Of a stretch of 40,353 nucleotides of DNA, positions 6,239 to 13,176 are shown piece by piece; the first letter of the stretch is position 1, and every line of letters begins with the position of its first letter. A model generated the notes under the pieces. It was not told the origin of the DNA. It did not search any database and worked only from the letters and a program-made list of their open reading frames with translations. Both the position numbers and the translations under genes were made by a program. This stretch comes from Limnohabitans lacus (GTDB lineage Bacteria > Pseudomonadota > Gammaproteobacteria > Burkholderiales > Burkholderiaceae_C): assembly GCF_030053395.1 (NCBI RefSeq), contig NZ_JASGBH010000014.1, positions 1-40,353 of the forward strand, given 5' to 3'.

Positions 6239-6568
6239 ATGAGCGAATACGTTTTCGCAACTCATATGGATATCATGAACCCTCATTTCCGTTTTTTTGA
6301 AGAGTGTATTAAGCCCGTTTTCCGCAAGGACACGAACACTACCATTGACGACACACTGATTGCACTGGCTTACCCCAGTATCATTCTGATCGGTCCTGCT
6401 CCTTATTTCAATGATGCAGTTGTTGATGTCGCAAAGGCTGGCATTGATATTGAGCCTGACAAGTATTCGCTCTATTGTTTTTTGGTTGAGAATCCTGAGT
6501 TCTGCCAAAAAGTTGTAGAAGCCCATGAAGCGCTTCATGAATTCTTCAAGGCTTGGCAGGCTAAATAA
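6239..6568 (+). CDS. Hypothetical protein with a frame-conflicting upstream start
   Basis: This encodes about 109 residues, not recognised, with no signal peptide or membrane helix. The open frame has an ATG at 6239 (TTG at 6236) but no ribosome binding site there. A well-placed AAAGGA does precede another ATG at 6214, which opens a different frame and stops at 6300 after 28 codons, at a run of seven T. Removing one T at 6292-6298 would join the two frames into one 117-codon gene starting at 6214. So this is either a recently frameshifted gene, a sequencing error in the homopolymer, a frameshift-regulated gene, or a short leader ORF coupled to the longer one. Confidence 0.5.
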   Translation: MSEYVFATHMDIMNPHFRFFEECIKPVFRKDTNTTIDDTLIALAYPSIILIGPAPYFNDAVVDVAKAGIDIEPDKYSLYCFLVENPEFCQKVVEAHEALHEFFKAWQAK

Positions 6569-6573
6569 AATAG

Positions 6574-6599
6574 AGCAACCTAGAGGTGCTTTATTTTTG
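6574..6599 (+). terminator. Rho-independent terminator
   Basis: AGCAACC and GGTGCT form a hairpin with one bulged A and a TAGA loop, followed by TTATTTTTG. It follows the stop of the hypothetical gene at 6568 and belongs to the AAGCACC-type hairpins seen elsewhere in this element. Confidence 0.6.
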
Positions 6600-6607
6600 T
6601 GTGTTAT

Positions 6608-6853
6608 TCAGCATTGAATTAGGACTTTGCCATCCTTGCTGTCGGTAGTCTGCTTGCACTGATTCTCACAGGTGATTGCAATAGAACCCTTATCGGTTCT
6701 ATGTTGTGTGCAAGTGGAAGGATTTCTAATTTCGATTCTGCCTTGGCTGCTTTGAATAACTAAAGGCTCTTCGGGGGTTTTCTTATCTGACCATTGGGCA
6801 TAAGAATTAAAGGCTATGATTGATAGTAAAGCTGTTATTATTAATTTTTTCAT
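6608..6853 (-). CDS. Small secreted cysteine-containing protein
   Basis: The 81-residue product has a clear Sec signal peptide (MKKLIITALLSIIAFNSYA, cleavage before Q). The short mature domain of about 62 residues carries four cysteines (STCTQH, ITCENQC, and the terminal LIQC), which suggests two disulfides in the periplasm. No family is recognised. AAGGAC precedes the ATG. It follows the small membrane-protein gene at 6867-7073 after 13 bp in the same orientation, giving a two-gene envelope-associated operon. Possible roles such as entry exclusion or inhibition of an envelope enzyme are speculative. Confidence 0.65.
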   Translation of the reverse strand: MKKLIITALLSIIAFNSYAQWSDKKTPEEPLVIQSSQGRIEIRNPSTCTQHRTDKGSIAITCENQCKQTTDSKDGKVLIQC

Positions 6854-6866
6854 GACTGTCCTTTTG

Positions 6867-7073
6867 TTAAATGTATTTGTATTGGTGGAGGTAGTGAAGA
6901 GCTATGCTTGTAAAGCCAACTGAAAGAAGTGTGCATATAAGCCAAAAAAGTCTTTCGATTTTTCTTGAACCATTGCGTATTGCAATTTCCAATTCAATAG
7001 CATTCAGGTCAATTCCTTGAAGTAAATATTCAAGATCTTTCCTTTTTTTGTGGACTGTACTTTCAAGCTCCAT
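6867..7073 (-). CDS. Small single-pass membrane protein
   Basis: I chose the ATG at 7073, which is preceded by GAAGG and gives 68 residues (MELESTVHKK...). An upstream extension to 7145 lacks a better ribosome binding site. The first 45 residues are a charged, probably coiled-coil helix. One transmembrane helix follows (LFWLICTLLSVGFTSIALHYL), then a short tail. No family is recognised. It probably forms an operon with the secreted Cys protein gene downstream. Confidence 0.55.
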   Translation of the reverse strand: MELESTVHKKRKDLEYLLQGIDLNAIELEIAIRNGSRKIERLFWLICTLLSVGFTSIALHYLHQYKYI

Positions 7074-7432
7074 GACCTTCGTTTCCTTTTTAATATATTC
7101 AAAGAAAAATAAAGCAAAAGTCAAGATGAATTGAGAAAATCCCATTTCTGGGATTTCTCGATTTTAATAACAATAAAAATCACACCAGATAAACAGAGAT
7201 TGTAGAGAGGTGCTGATATTAAATTAGCATGCAAAAATAAAATGTCAACTATTGTGCGTGGCGCGATTTTTTACTTCTATTGAAGTATGTCCTTCGGACA
7301 TATCTAATTAAATTAAAACCCTGGCGGGAATCTTGATTTTTTGAATAAAGTCCTTCGGAATTTTCTTCACTAAATGACCCCAATAGATGGGGTAACTATC
7401 TGATATACACCGTAGTGGAACTATTTTCATAG
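7074..7432. other. AT-rich intergenic region with UUCG hairpins
   Basis: No gene is visible here. The region holds three small hairpins. TATGTCC-TTCG-GACATA lies near 7287-7303, a TTCG-looped stem near 7350-7365, and ACCCC/GGGGT near 7377-7393. They follow the replication gene on the minus strand and may act as terminators. For ColE2-like replicons the origin is usually close downstream of rep, so this region is also the natural place to look for an origin. Confidence 0.4.
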
Positions 7433-8413
7433 TTATGAGAGCAATCTAATCCAATTGAAAACAGCATCTTTGTGTTTGTAATAAGTGCTCATACTTAGAC
7501 CGCATTTTCCAAGATTTCCAGAGTTAATTTTTAAGCCTCGTTTCTTACAGGTATGGATAGCTAACTTGATTGTGTCGTCAATTGCTTCTGTGCGAACAAC
7601 ATTGGTATAGGCGGCACCTTGAGCCTGCTTTTCCTTGATAGGCATATCTTCTGGAAGCTCAAGAACACCTCTGTTCTTTTGGATGCCAATGCTGGCTCTA
7701 TGTTTCCAAGTCCACTTGCCTACAGACTTTGCTGTTGAAAGCACTTCTTTTGCTGGTAGAACACCGTTTAAATGGTCAATGAAGTGACCGTTGATAGTCA
7801 GTGCCTTGGTATCAACAGAAGCTTGAAAAGCAGCAAGGGAAGGGTGGTTTTTGACCTCTACATATGCCCAGTGTCTAAGGGTGTCAAACAAAGTGGTGTT
7901 TCTGCCAATGCCTGAGTCTTGCAAGGCCAGTTTGCGTTTGTATGCCCTGAGATCAACACCATAGTCCTGGAAGTCTTCTAGGTCATACCTGGCGTTGTGG
8001 CACATCTTGAGCCAATCAGGATGAATGGGATTCTTGACAAGGTGGCCAGTGAATCCCAGATCCGCACCCAGTATGTGGGTCAAAGCAATGTCTGTTGCTT
8101 CATAGAACTTCTGGGGTGCTCTTCGTGCTTGCTCTGTGTAGTAGACCGGCGTCTTCAACTCATACAGATAGTGACAGTGGGCATTCTTTGGATTGACGAT
8201 TACAAAAGTCGGTGGGGGAAGTCCACGTTCATCCCAAAGAAAGGCAGATCCTGGGCTGTCAATGTCCAGAGCAATGAACTTCTTGTAGAGTTGATTTAAC
8301 TCGACATAACGATAGGCAACAGCCTTTTCTTTTTTTCTGAATCTTGTGCCTTCATCCTTGAATTCGGCGCTTCTTACCTTGTCGGGTAGTGCTTCAATAA
8401 AACTTTCATACAT
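7433..8413 (-). CDS. ColE2-type plasmid replication initiation protein (primase-like Rep)
   Basis: The 326-residue protein resembles plasmid replicases of the ColE2/PriCT type. An N-terminal primase-like core carries FIALDIDSPGSA (acidic metal-binding strand, residues about 46-57) and ends with TGHLVKNPIHPDW, a stretch typical of these initiators. A central helical part (RNTTLFDTLRHWAY) resembles PriCT-1. The C-terminal region is a helix-turn-helix-like DNA-binding part (LGKCGLSMSTYYKHKDAVF). ColE2 Rep makes a short RNA primer at its own origin. AAGG precedes the ATG. Within an integrated element it implies that the excised circle can replicate, or that the element derives from a small plasmid. 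No partition or relaxase gene is visible nearby. Confidence 0.75.
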   Translation of the reverse strand: MYESFIEALPDKVRSAEFKDEGTRFRKKEKAVAYRYVELNQLYKKFIALDIDSPGSAFLWDERGLPPPTFVIVNPKNAHCHYLYELKTPVYYTEQARRAPQKFYEATDIALTHILGADLGFTGHLVKNPIHPDWLKMCHNARYDLEDFQDYGVDLRAYKRKLALQDSGIGRNTTLFDTLRHWAYVEVKNHPSLAAFQASVDTKALTINGHFIDHLNGVLPAKEVLSTAKSVGKWTWKHRASIGIQKNRGVLELPEDMPIKEKQAQGAAYTNVVRTEAIDDTIKLAIHTCKKRGLKINSGNLGKCGLSMSTYYKHKDAVFNWIRLLS

Positions 8414-8538
8414 AATAAATTCCTTATTTCTTGCGAAGGTCTGGAATTAATTTTGTTGATGTATTGACTTTTGATTTTAAATACGTTTTAATATTCTTAT
8501 CTGGTCAAGCCTGTCACAGCTATTCTTTCCAGAACTTA

Positions 8539-8571
8539 AAATGCCTGAGTTAACTGCTTGGGCATTTTTAT
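8539..8571 (+). terminator. Putative terminator
   Basis: AAATGCC (8539-8545) pairs with GGCATTT (8561-8567), followed by TTATTT. It lies in the 253-bp gap upstream of the replication gene, so it could block transcription entering from the left or be a leader element. There is no plus-strand gene immediately before it. Confidence 0.4.
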
Positions 8572-8614
8572 TTCTTCTATTGTTTTACGAAATTTATTGT
8601 TGAAAGTCAAATGA

Positions 8615-8642
8615 GTAATAAAAAAGCACCCGAAGGCGCTTG
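8615..8642 (-). terminator. Rho-independent terminator of the acetyltransferase gene
   Basis: On the minus strand AAGCGCC-TTCG-GGTGCTT is followed by TTTTATT. It starts 25 bp after the stop codon of the GNAT gene and should separate it from rep. Confidence 0.75.
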
Positions 8643-8666
8643 GTTTAATTGTAAAATTTCAAAAAT

Positions 8667-9167
8667 TCATTTTCTCAAGTAATGAACTTTGGATGTCTTG
8701 GAAATGCTTTCTATTCTGTATCCAATTTTTCGGAGCAGTGAAATAGCCCAAGTTGATTTGGGATAGCAGCGAGCATAAAAATTTGCTTTATCGGGTGCTA
8801 GTTTTTCCGCATGTGTAATTAGCTCCGTGGCAACTCCTTTTTTTCTAAATTCTTTTGCAACGCCTAATAGGTAGATTTCAACAGTTTGGATTTTTTCAGG
8901 TGTTTCTGGTGCGGTTATTAGAAAGCCTGCGAATTTTCCATCTATATTTGCGGTATAAAAATTTATGAGTACTTCTTCTATTAGTTGAGTACCGTCTTTT
9001 CTTACGGTTGCCCGTGTAATGCTGTTCTTTCTCAACCAATCTTGAAGCATTTTATTGATTGGAAGTCCTGGTTGTAAATTAAAATGACCACAAGAAATTC
9101 CGTCGACATAGATATTTTCTACGAAAGGCAAATCCGCAACCGTTGCTTTGCTTATTGTTATATTCAT
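8667..9167 (-). CDS. GNAT-family N-acetyltransferase
   Basis: The 166-residue protein has the GNAT fold signature. An N-terminal strand (ITISKATVADL) is followed by VEIYLLGVAKEFRKKGVATELITHAEKLA, which is motif A with the acetyl-CoA pyrophosphate-binding loop (R-K-K-G-V-A). A late strand reads YARCYPKSTWAISLLRKIGY, the usual motif B region. GNAT enzymes transfer acetyl from acetyl-CoA to small molecules, peptides or proteins; the substrate here cannot be predicted. In mobile elements such genes may be antibiotic- or toxin-modifying enzymes. It is flanked by terminators on both sides and so is probably monocistronic. Confidence 0.85.
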   Translation of the reverse strand: MNITISKATVADLPFVENIYVDGISCGHFNLQPGLPINKMLQDWLRKNSITRATVRKDGTQLIEEVLINFYTANIDGKFAGFLITAPETPEKIQTVEIYLLGVAKEFRKKGVATELITHAEKLAPDKANFYARCYPKSTWAISLLRKIGYRIESISKTSKVHYLRK

Positions 9168-9196
9168 TTTTTATGAACTGACATCTGTAGTTTATA

Positions 9197-9220
9197 AAAA
9201 AAGCACCCCAAGGTGCTTTC
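9197..9220 (-). terminator. Rho-independent terminator of the H-NS-like gene
   Basis: AAAGCACC (9200-9207) pairs with GGTGCTTT (9212-9219). On the minus strand it is followed by a run of T (complement of 9194-9201). It lies just after the stop of the H-NS-like gene. Confidence 0.8.
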
Positions 9221-9239
9221 TGTAATTTAAGCGAGTTGA

Positions 9240-9569
9240 TTAAATCTTATAGTCTTCCAAAGTCTTGCCTGCTGGCAGTTCCTTTGTCCATGTTGGAGCG
9301 CGTCCACGTCCTGACCAAAGATCACCTTTGGGGCCTTTATATTTTGCTTCTACTGCTTTCTTTTCTGTGGCATCAGCGATTGCCTGACCAACTGATTTAC
9401 GCGAACCTTTCGCAGATTTAAATCCAAGATCAGTAGCTGTGATTCCGTATTCAGCAATCTTTTCTTTCATGTCTGCAATCACTAGCGCCAATTCGGAAAC
9501 CCTTGCAGCCTCAGCCTTAGCGGTTAGTTCTTCGATTTGGGCTTTGAGATCACGGTAGCTTGTTGCCAT
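9240..9569 (-). CDS. H-NS-family nucleoid-associated protein
   Basis: I chose the ATG at 9569 because AAAGGA lies seven bases upstream, giving 109 residues starting MATSYRDLK. The N-terminal half is an oligomerising coiled coil (DLKAQIEELTAKAEAARVSELALVIADMKEKIAEYG). The C-terminus has the H-NS DNA-binding motif: YKGPKGDLWSGRGRAPTW, compare the family core Y-x-x-P-x-G-x-x-W-S-G-R-G-R-x-P-x-W. H-NS proteins silence AT-rich DNA. An element-encoded copy can reduce the fitness cost of AT-rich cargo and avoid titrating the host protein, which fits the AT-rich region around it. It lies 58 bp downstream of the recombinase gene in the same orientation. Confidence 0.9.
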   Translation of the reverse strand: MATSYRDLKAQIEELTAKAEAARVSELALVIADMKEKIAEYGITATDLGFKSAKGSRKSVGQAIADATEKKAVEAKYKGPKGDLWSGRGRAPTWTKELPAGKTLEDYKI

Positions 9570-9627
9570 TTGTTTATTCCTTTGAGGGTTTGAGTTTTTC
9601 ATTGTAACTTGCTCCTTGATTGCGGCG

Positions 9628-10908
9628 TTAATTTCTATCACCATAGTAGGCATTAGTCATTGAAGAGGAACTATGACCAGCAAGAAGCATGATCTCATCC
9701 TCATTCAATGATTGGCCTGAACGAAGCTTGGCAAAAACTTCTGACAAACGATCAGGCATGTTCTGAATGGTATGTTCAACGGTTTGAGGTGAAACACCCA
9801 TCTCCTTTGCGATCTGGAAGTTGTTGGACTTCTTTTGACGAATCAGTTTTGTTAGTGCAGTTCGGCGGGTGTCATGAAAATGCAGGCGTGTGTCTGGGTC
9901 ATCATAAAGACCAAGTGCCTTCAATGCATCAACCCAGTATTGCCTAAAGTTCCACGCTGTCAGCTTGAAGATAGGGCCTTTAGCTAAACGGTTTGCTTTG
10001 AGCCATTCCCGAAAATCTTCATCTTCAGGGATCATGATGTCCCTTGGCTTGCCGTTCTTAGTTTTTGGAATGTGAATAGACCAAAGCTGAAGATTCACGT
10101 TCTCCCATTGAGCACCTAACACTTCACTTTTTCGCGCACCAGACTCCAGGCAAGTGACAAACAAATAGTAAGGTTCTTGATTGGCTTTGAGCTTCATCCA
10201 CTCTGCAATCTGAACGGCTTCATCTTCAGAAAGAACCCGCTTACGTCCGAGATAGGCTTTGGGCTTTTCTCCACGTGGAAGCATCTTCACTGGATTCATG
10301 ATGCCGTTAGGGAACTTCTCAGGATAGAGTTTGTAAATCTTCTCAAAAGCTGAACTGATAGTTGAGATTTCACGAAGAATGGTGTTGTTCTTGATGCCAG
10401 TTCTCCTTCTTGAATCCATATAGGCAATCAAGAGCCAGAAATCTACTGTGTCAATCTTGAACTGGCCAAATTCAATGTAGTCCTTGGTGTAGGTCCTGCC
10501 CAACATGGCATCAACCACTGTGCTTTGATAGCGGTAGTTGTCGATCTTGGCCCCCAAGTCTTTGAGATAGATAGGGATTGAGGGAATGGCACGAAGGCAA
10601 CGATTCTGGTTCGTCTTGAGCGAACTGGCAGCTTGCTTGCTCATGAACTGGTCGAAGTATTCCCTGAGAAGTGCCTTCATGTTGGGCATCTCAAGTTGGT
10701 ACTTCATGTCAAAAATGAGGTTCTGTGGAACCCCGGTGTTGATCCTATGAAGCTCTTGGTTTTCCCATGACCTGGCAAGAGCTTCATCATCAAACACCTT
10801 GTTAAGGTTCTCACCACCTTTGCGAATTTGAACGCGCCAACGGGTGACAGATACCTTGCGGCCTGTTTCCCTGTTCAGAACTTTGTACTTGAATGCGTAA
10901 ACCGACAC
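9628..10908 (-). CDS. Tyrosine recombinase / integrase of the rarA-inserted element
   Basis: I chose the GTG at 10908 (426 aa) because AAAGGA lies six bases upstream; an in-frame TTG at 10977 has no good site. The N-terminal 200 residues form the arm-binding and SAM-like region. In the catalytic domain I see box I Arg (GARKSEVLGAQW, about R259), a beta-hairpin Lys (PKTKNGKP), box II H-x-x-R (HFHDTRRTAL, about H345/R348), the second His (LLAGHSSSS, about H412) and the nucleophile in TNAYYGD (Tyr 421 or 422). The distance from box II to the second His is about 64 residues, much longer than the usual 20-25, so an insertion is present. It lies at the element edge next to the broken rarA, as expected for the integrase that placed it there. 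Confidence 0.9.
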   Translation of the reverse strand: MSVYAFKYKVLNRETGRKVSVTRWRVQIRKGGENLNKVFDDEALARSWENQELHRINTGVPQNLIFDMKYQLEMPNMKALLREYFDQFMSKQAASSLKTNQNRCLRAIPSIPIYLKDLGAKIDNYRYQSTVVDAMLGRTYTKDYIEFGQFKIDTVDFWLLIAYMDSRRRTGIKNNTILREISTISSAFEKIYKLYPEKFPNGIMNPVKMLPRGEKPKAYLGRKRVLSEDEAVQIAEWMKLKANQEPYYLFVTCLESGARKSEVLGAQWENVNLQLWSIHIPKTKNGKPRDIMIPEDEDFREWLKANRLAKGPIFKLTAWNFRQYWVDALKALGLYDDPDTRLHFHDTRRTALTKLIRQKKSNNFQIAKEMGVSPQTVEHTIQNMPDRLSEVFAKLRSGQSLNEDEIMLLAGHSSSSMTNAYYGDRN

Positions 10909-10969
10909 TGTGAATCCTTTCCTTTTTTGAGTCCCTTGAGGGGTAGTGCAAGCGGTGTCATACGCCAAT

Positions 10970-11030
10970 TTGCACAATCAAAATCTGTGGTGCGAAAAAT
11001 TGTGCATCAAAAGTGGTGTTTTGTGCAATT
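10970..11030. promoter_or_regulatory. TTGTGCA repeats near the element end (possible recombinase or excisionase sites)
   Basis: TTGCACAAT (10970-10978), ATTGTGCA (10999-11006) and TTGTGCAATT (11021-11030) are copies of the same motif in both orientations, within 61 bp. They lie between the recombinase gene and the rarA junction. Arm-type integrase sites or operators of the integrase promoter are both possible. Confidence 0.45.
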
Positions 11031-11042
11031 AAACCACTGATA

Positions 11043-11090
11043 TGCACTCCAAGTCATTGATTTAAAACGAGTGCAAAGGATCGTATCTGT
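11043..11090. other. Probable attachment-site end at the rarA junction
   Basis: A perfect 7-bp inverted repeat, TGCACTC (11043-11049) and GAGTGCA (11069-11075), brackets a 19-bp spacer, the geometry of core-type recombinase sites. Recognisable rarA coding sequence begins at about 11091, so the element/chromosome boundary lies within or just after this stretch. No second copy of the junction sequence was found in the window. Confidence 0.45.
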
Positions 11091-12045
11091 CTTCAACAAA
11101 AGCCAGCAAGACGCCTTCTTGCCCCACGTCGAAAGCGGCCTTTTCACTTTCATTGGCGCGACCACCGAGAACCCGTCGTTTGAAGTCAACTCGGCCTTGC
11201 TCTCGCGGGCCGCAGTTTATGTCTTGCAGTCGCTGACCGAAGACGATCTGAAAAACATCGTGCTGCGGGCGCAAGGCATTCAAGCGGTGCCTGCCATCGA
11301 GCCCGATGCGCTGGCCCGTTTGCTGGCCTATGCCGATGGCGATGCCCGCCGTTTGCTCAACACGCTGGAGACTTTGTCGATGGCGGCCAGCCGCGAAAAA
11401 GTCGACCCCGTCACCGATGCGTGGTTGATGCGTGTGCTGGGCGAGCGCATGCGCCGCTACGACAAAGGCGGCGAGCAGTTCTACGACACCATCAGCGCCT
11501 TGCACAAATCGGTGCGCGGCTCAGACCCCGATGCCGCTCTGTATTGGTTTGTGCGCATGCTCGATGGCGGTGCTGATCCTCGTTACATGGCGCGGCGTTT
11601 GATCCGCATGGCCAGTGAAGACGTGGGCCTGGCCGATCCGCGTGCGCTGCGCTTGGCCCTCGATGCAGCAGAAGTCTATGAGCGCTTGGGCAGCCCCGAA
11701 GGTGAATTGACCCTGGCGCAGTGCGTCATCTACCTGGCCATGGCGCCCAAGTCGAATGCGGCCTACAAGGCCTTCAACGAGGCCAAAGCCTTTGTGAAAA
11801 AAGACGGCACACGCCCCGTGCCCATGCACTTGCGCAATGCCCCCACCAAGCTCATGAAAGAGCTCGACTACGGCAAGGGCTACCGCTACGCCCACGACGA
11901 AGAAGATGGCTTCGCGGCCGGTGAGCGTTATTTGCCCGATGGCATGCCGGATCCGTATTTCTACAGACCTGTGCCGCGTGGTTTGGAGATCAAAATTGCC
12001 GACAAATTGGTAGAACTGCGAAAGCGAAATTCGGCAGCAGGGTAA
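11091..12045 (+). pseudogene. rarA: rarA 3' remnant (AAA+ recombination factor), 5' part missing
   Basis: The frame encodes RarA/MgsA from the conserved motif [16 protein letters not shown] onward. It includes the sensor 1 region [21 protein letters not shown], the lid domain (DGDARRLLNTLE) and the C-terminal tetramerisation domain, ending with VELRKRNSAAG. RarA acts at stalled replication forks with SSB and RecA. The first hundred or so residues, including the Walker A and most of the Walker B region, are absent. The bases before 11091 belong to the integrative element. No plausible start with a ribosome binding site precedes the remnant, so ATPase function is lost unless a 5' part and another copy exist elsewhere. 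The composition is GC-rich and continuous with the following liv genes. Confidence 0.85.
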
Positions 12046-12048
12046 TTC

Positions 12049-12134
12049 CCGAGGGAAATGAATAACGTCGGCGTATTTTCCCTTTCTACAATCCATGTAC
12101 CCCGCATGTCACAGCGAAACACTGGCGGGGTTTT
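12049..12134 (+). terminator. Tandem terminator-like hairpins after rarA
   Basis: GGGAAA and TTTTCCCTTT form a long-loop stem at about 12053-12091. It is followed by ACCCCGC and GCGGGGTTTTT at 12097-12132, a more convincing rho-independent terminator. They separate rarA from the liv operon. Confidence 0.6.
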
Positions 12135-12230
12135 TGCTATCTGCTTCGCGTCATCCACAAGGTGGCTTGGAGTTTTCAAAGCCGTCAGCGGCGCGATCCG
12201 GCAAGACCGGTTCCACATTCGGAGAAATCA

Positions 12231-13160
12231 ATGGACGTTTTCCTGCAGCAGGTCATCAACGGCCTGGTCATGGGCAGCATGTATGCCTTGGTGGCCTTGG
12301 GCTACACCATGGTGTACGGCATCATCAACCTGATCAATTTTGCCCACGGCGAAGTGCTGATGGTCGGGGCCCTGACGAGTTGGTCCGCCATCGGCATGAT
12401 GCAAGAGTCCATGCCCTGGGCACCGGGCTGGCTGATCCTGATCTTGGCCACGCTGATCGCCTGTGTGGTGGCGGTGGCGCTCAACTTCACGATTGAAAAA
12501 GTCGCCTACCGGCCTTTGCGCAACAGCCCCAAGTTGGCCCCCCTCATCACCGCCATTGGCATGAGCATCTTGCTGCAGACCTTGGCCATGATCATCTGGA
12601 AGCCCAACTACAAGGCTTACCCCACCTTGCTGTCCAGCACACCCATCAACGTCGCTGGCGCGGTGATCACGCCCACGCAGATCATGATTTTGGGCGTGAC
12701 AGCGGTGTCACTGGCCGTGCTCATGTGGCTGGTCAACCACACCCGCTTGGGCCGCGCCATGCGGGCCACGGCCGAGAACCCCCGCGTGGCGGGCCTGATG
12801 GGCGTCAAGCCCGACGTGGTGATTTCTGCCACCTTCGTGATCGGCGCCATCTTGGCCGCCATTGCCGGCGTGATGTACGCCTCCAACTACGGCACGGCGC
12901 AACACGCCATGGGCTTCTTGCCGGGCCTCAAGGCCTTCACAGCGGCCGTCTTCGGCGGCATTGGCAACCTCTCGGGTGCGGTGGTCGGCGGCATCTTGCT
13001 GGGCCTGATCGAGGCCATTGGCTCGGGCTACATCGGCCAACTCACCGGGGGTGTGCTGGGCAGCCACTACACCGACATCTTTGCCTTCATCGTGCTCATC
13101 ATCGTGTTGACCCTGCGCCCCTCGGGCCTGATGGGTGAGCGCGTGGCAGACCGGGCTTGA
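12231..13160 (+). CDS. livH: Branched-chain amino acid ABC transporter permease LivH
   Basis: The 309-residue inner-membrane protein begins MDVFLQQVINGLVMGSMYALVALGYTMVYGIINLINFAHGE, the hallmark LivH N-terminus. It has about eight membrane segments and the GAVFGGIGNLSGAVVGG loop that contacts the ATPase. The ATG at 12231 is set by GGAGAA just upstream; the open frame extends further left but lacks a ribosome binding site there. It is the first gene of livHMGF, with 16 bp to livM. A solute-binding gene (livJ/K) is not adjacent, so specificity cannot be read; leucine/isoleucine/valine or amide/urea uptake are the usual options. A terminator lies upstream, so the promoter should be in 12135-12230. 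Confidence 0.93.
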   Translation: MDVFLQQVINGLVMGSMYALVALGYTMVYGIINLINFAHGEVLMVGALTSWSAIGMMQESMPWAPGWLILILATLIACVVAVALNFTIEKVAYRPLRNSPKLAPLITAIGMSILLQTLAMIIWKPNYKAYPTLLSSTPINVAGAVITPTQIMILGVTAVSLAVLMWLVNHTRLGRAMRATAENPRVAGLMGVKPDVVISATFVIGAILAAIAGVMYASNYGTAQHAMGFLPGLKAFTAAVFGGIGNLSGAVVGGILLGLIEAIGSGYIGQLTGGVLGSHYTDIFAFIVLIIVLTLRPSGLMGERVADRA

Positions 13161-13176
13161 ACGAGGGGACACGGTC

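Noticed and set aside
8539..8571. A small regulatory RNA upstream of rep
   Set aside because: The hairpin is explained as a terminator-like element and no promoter for a short transcript could be supported, although ColE2-type plasmids do use an antisense RNA in the rep leader.
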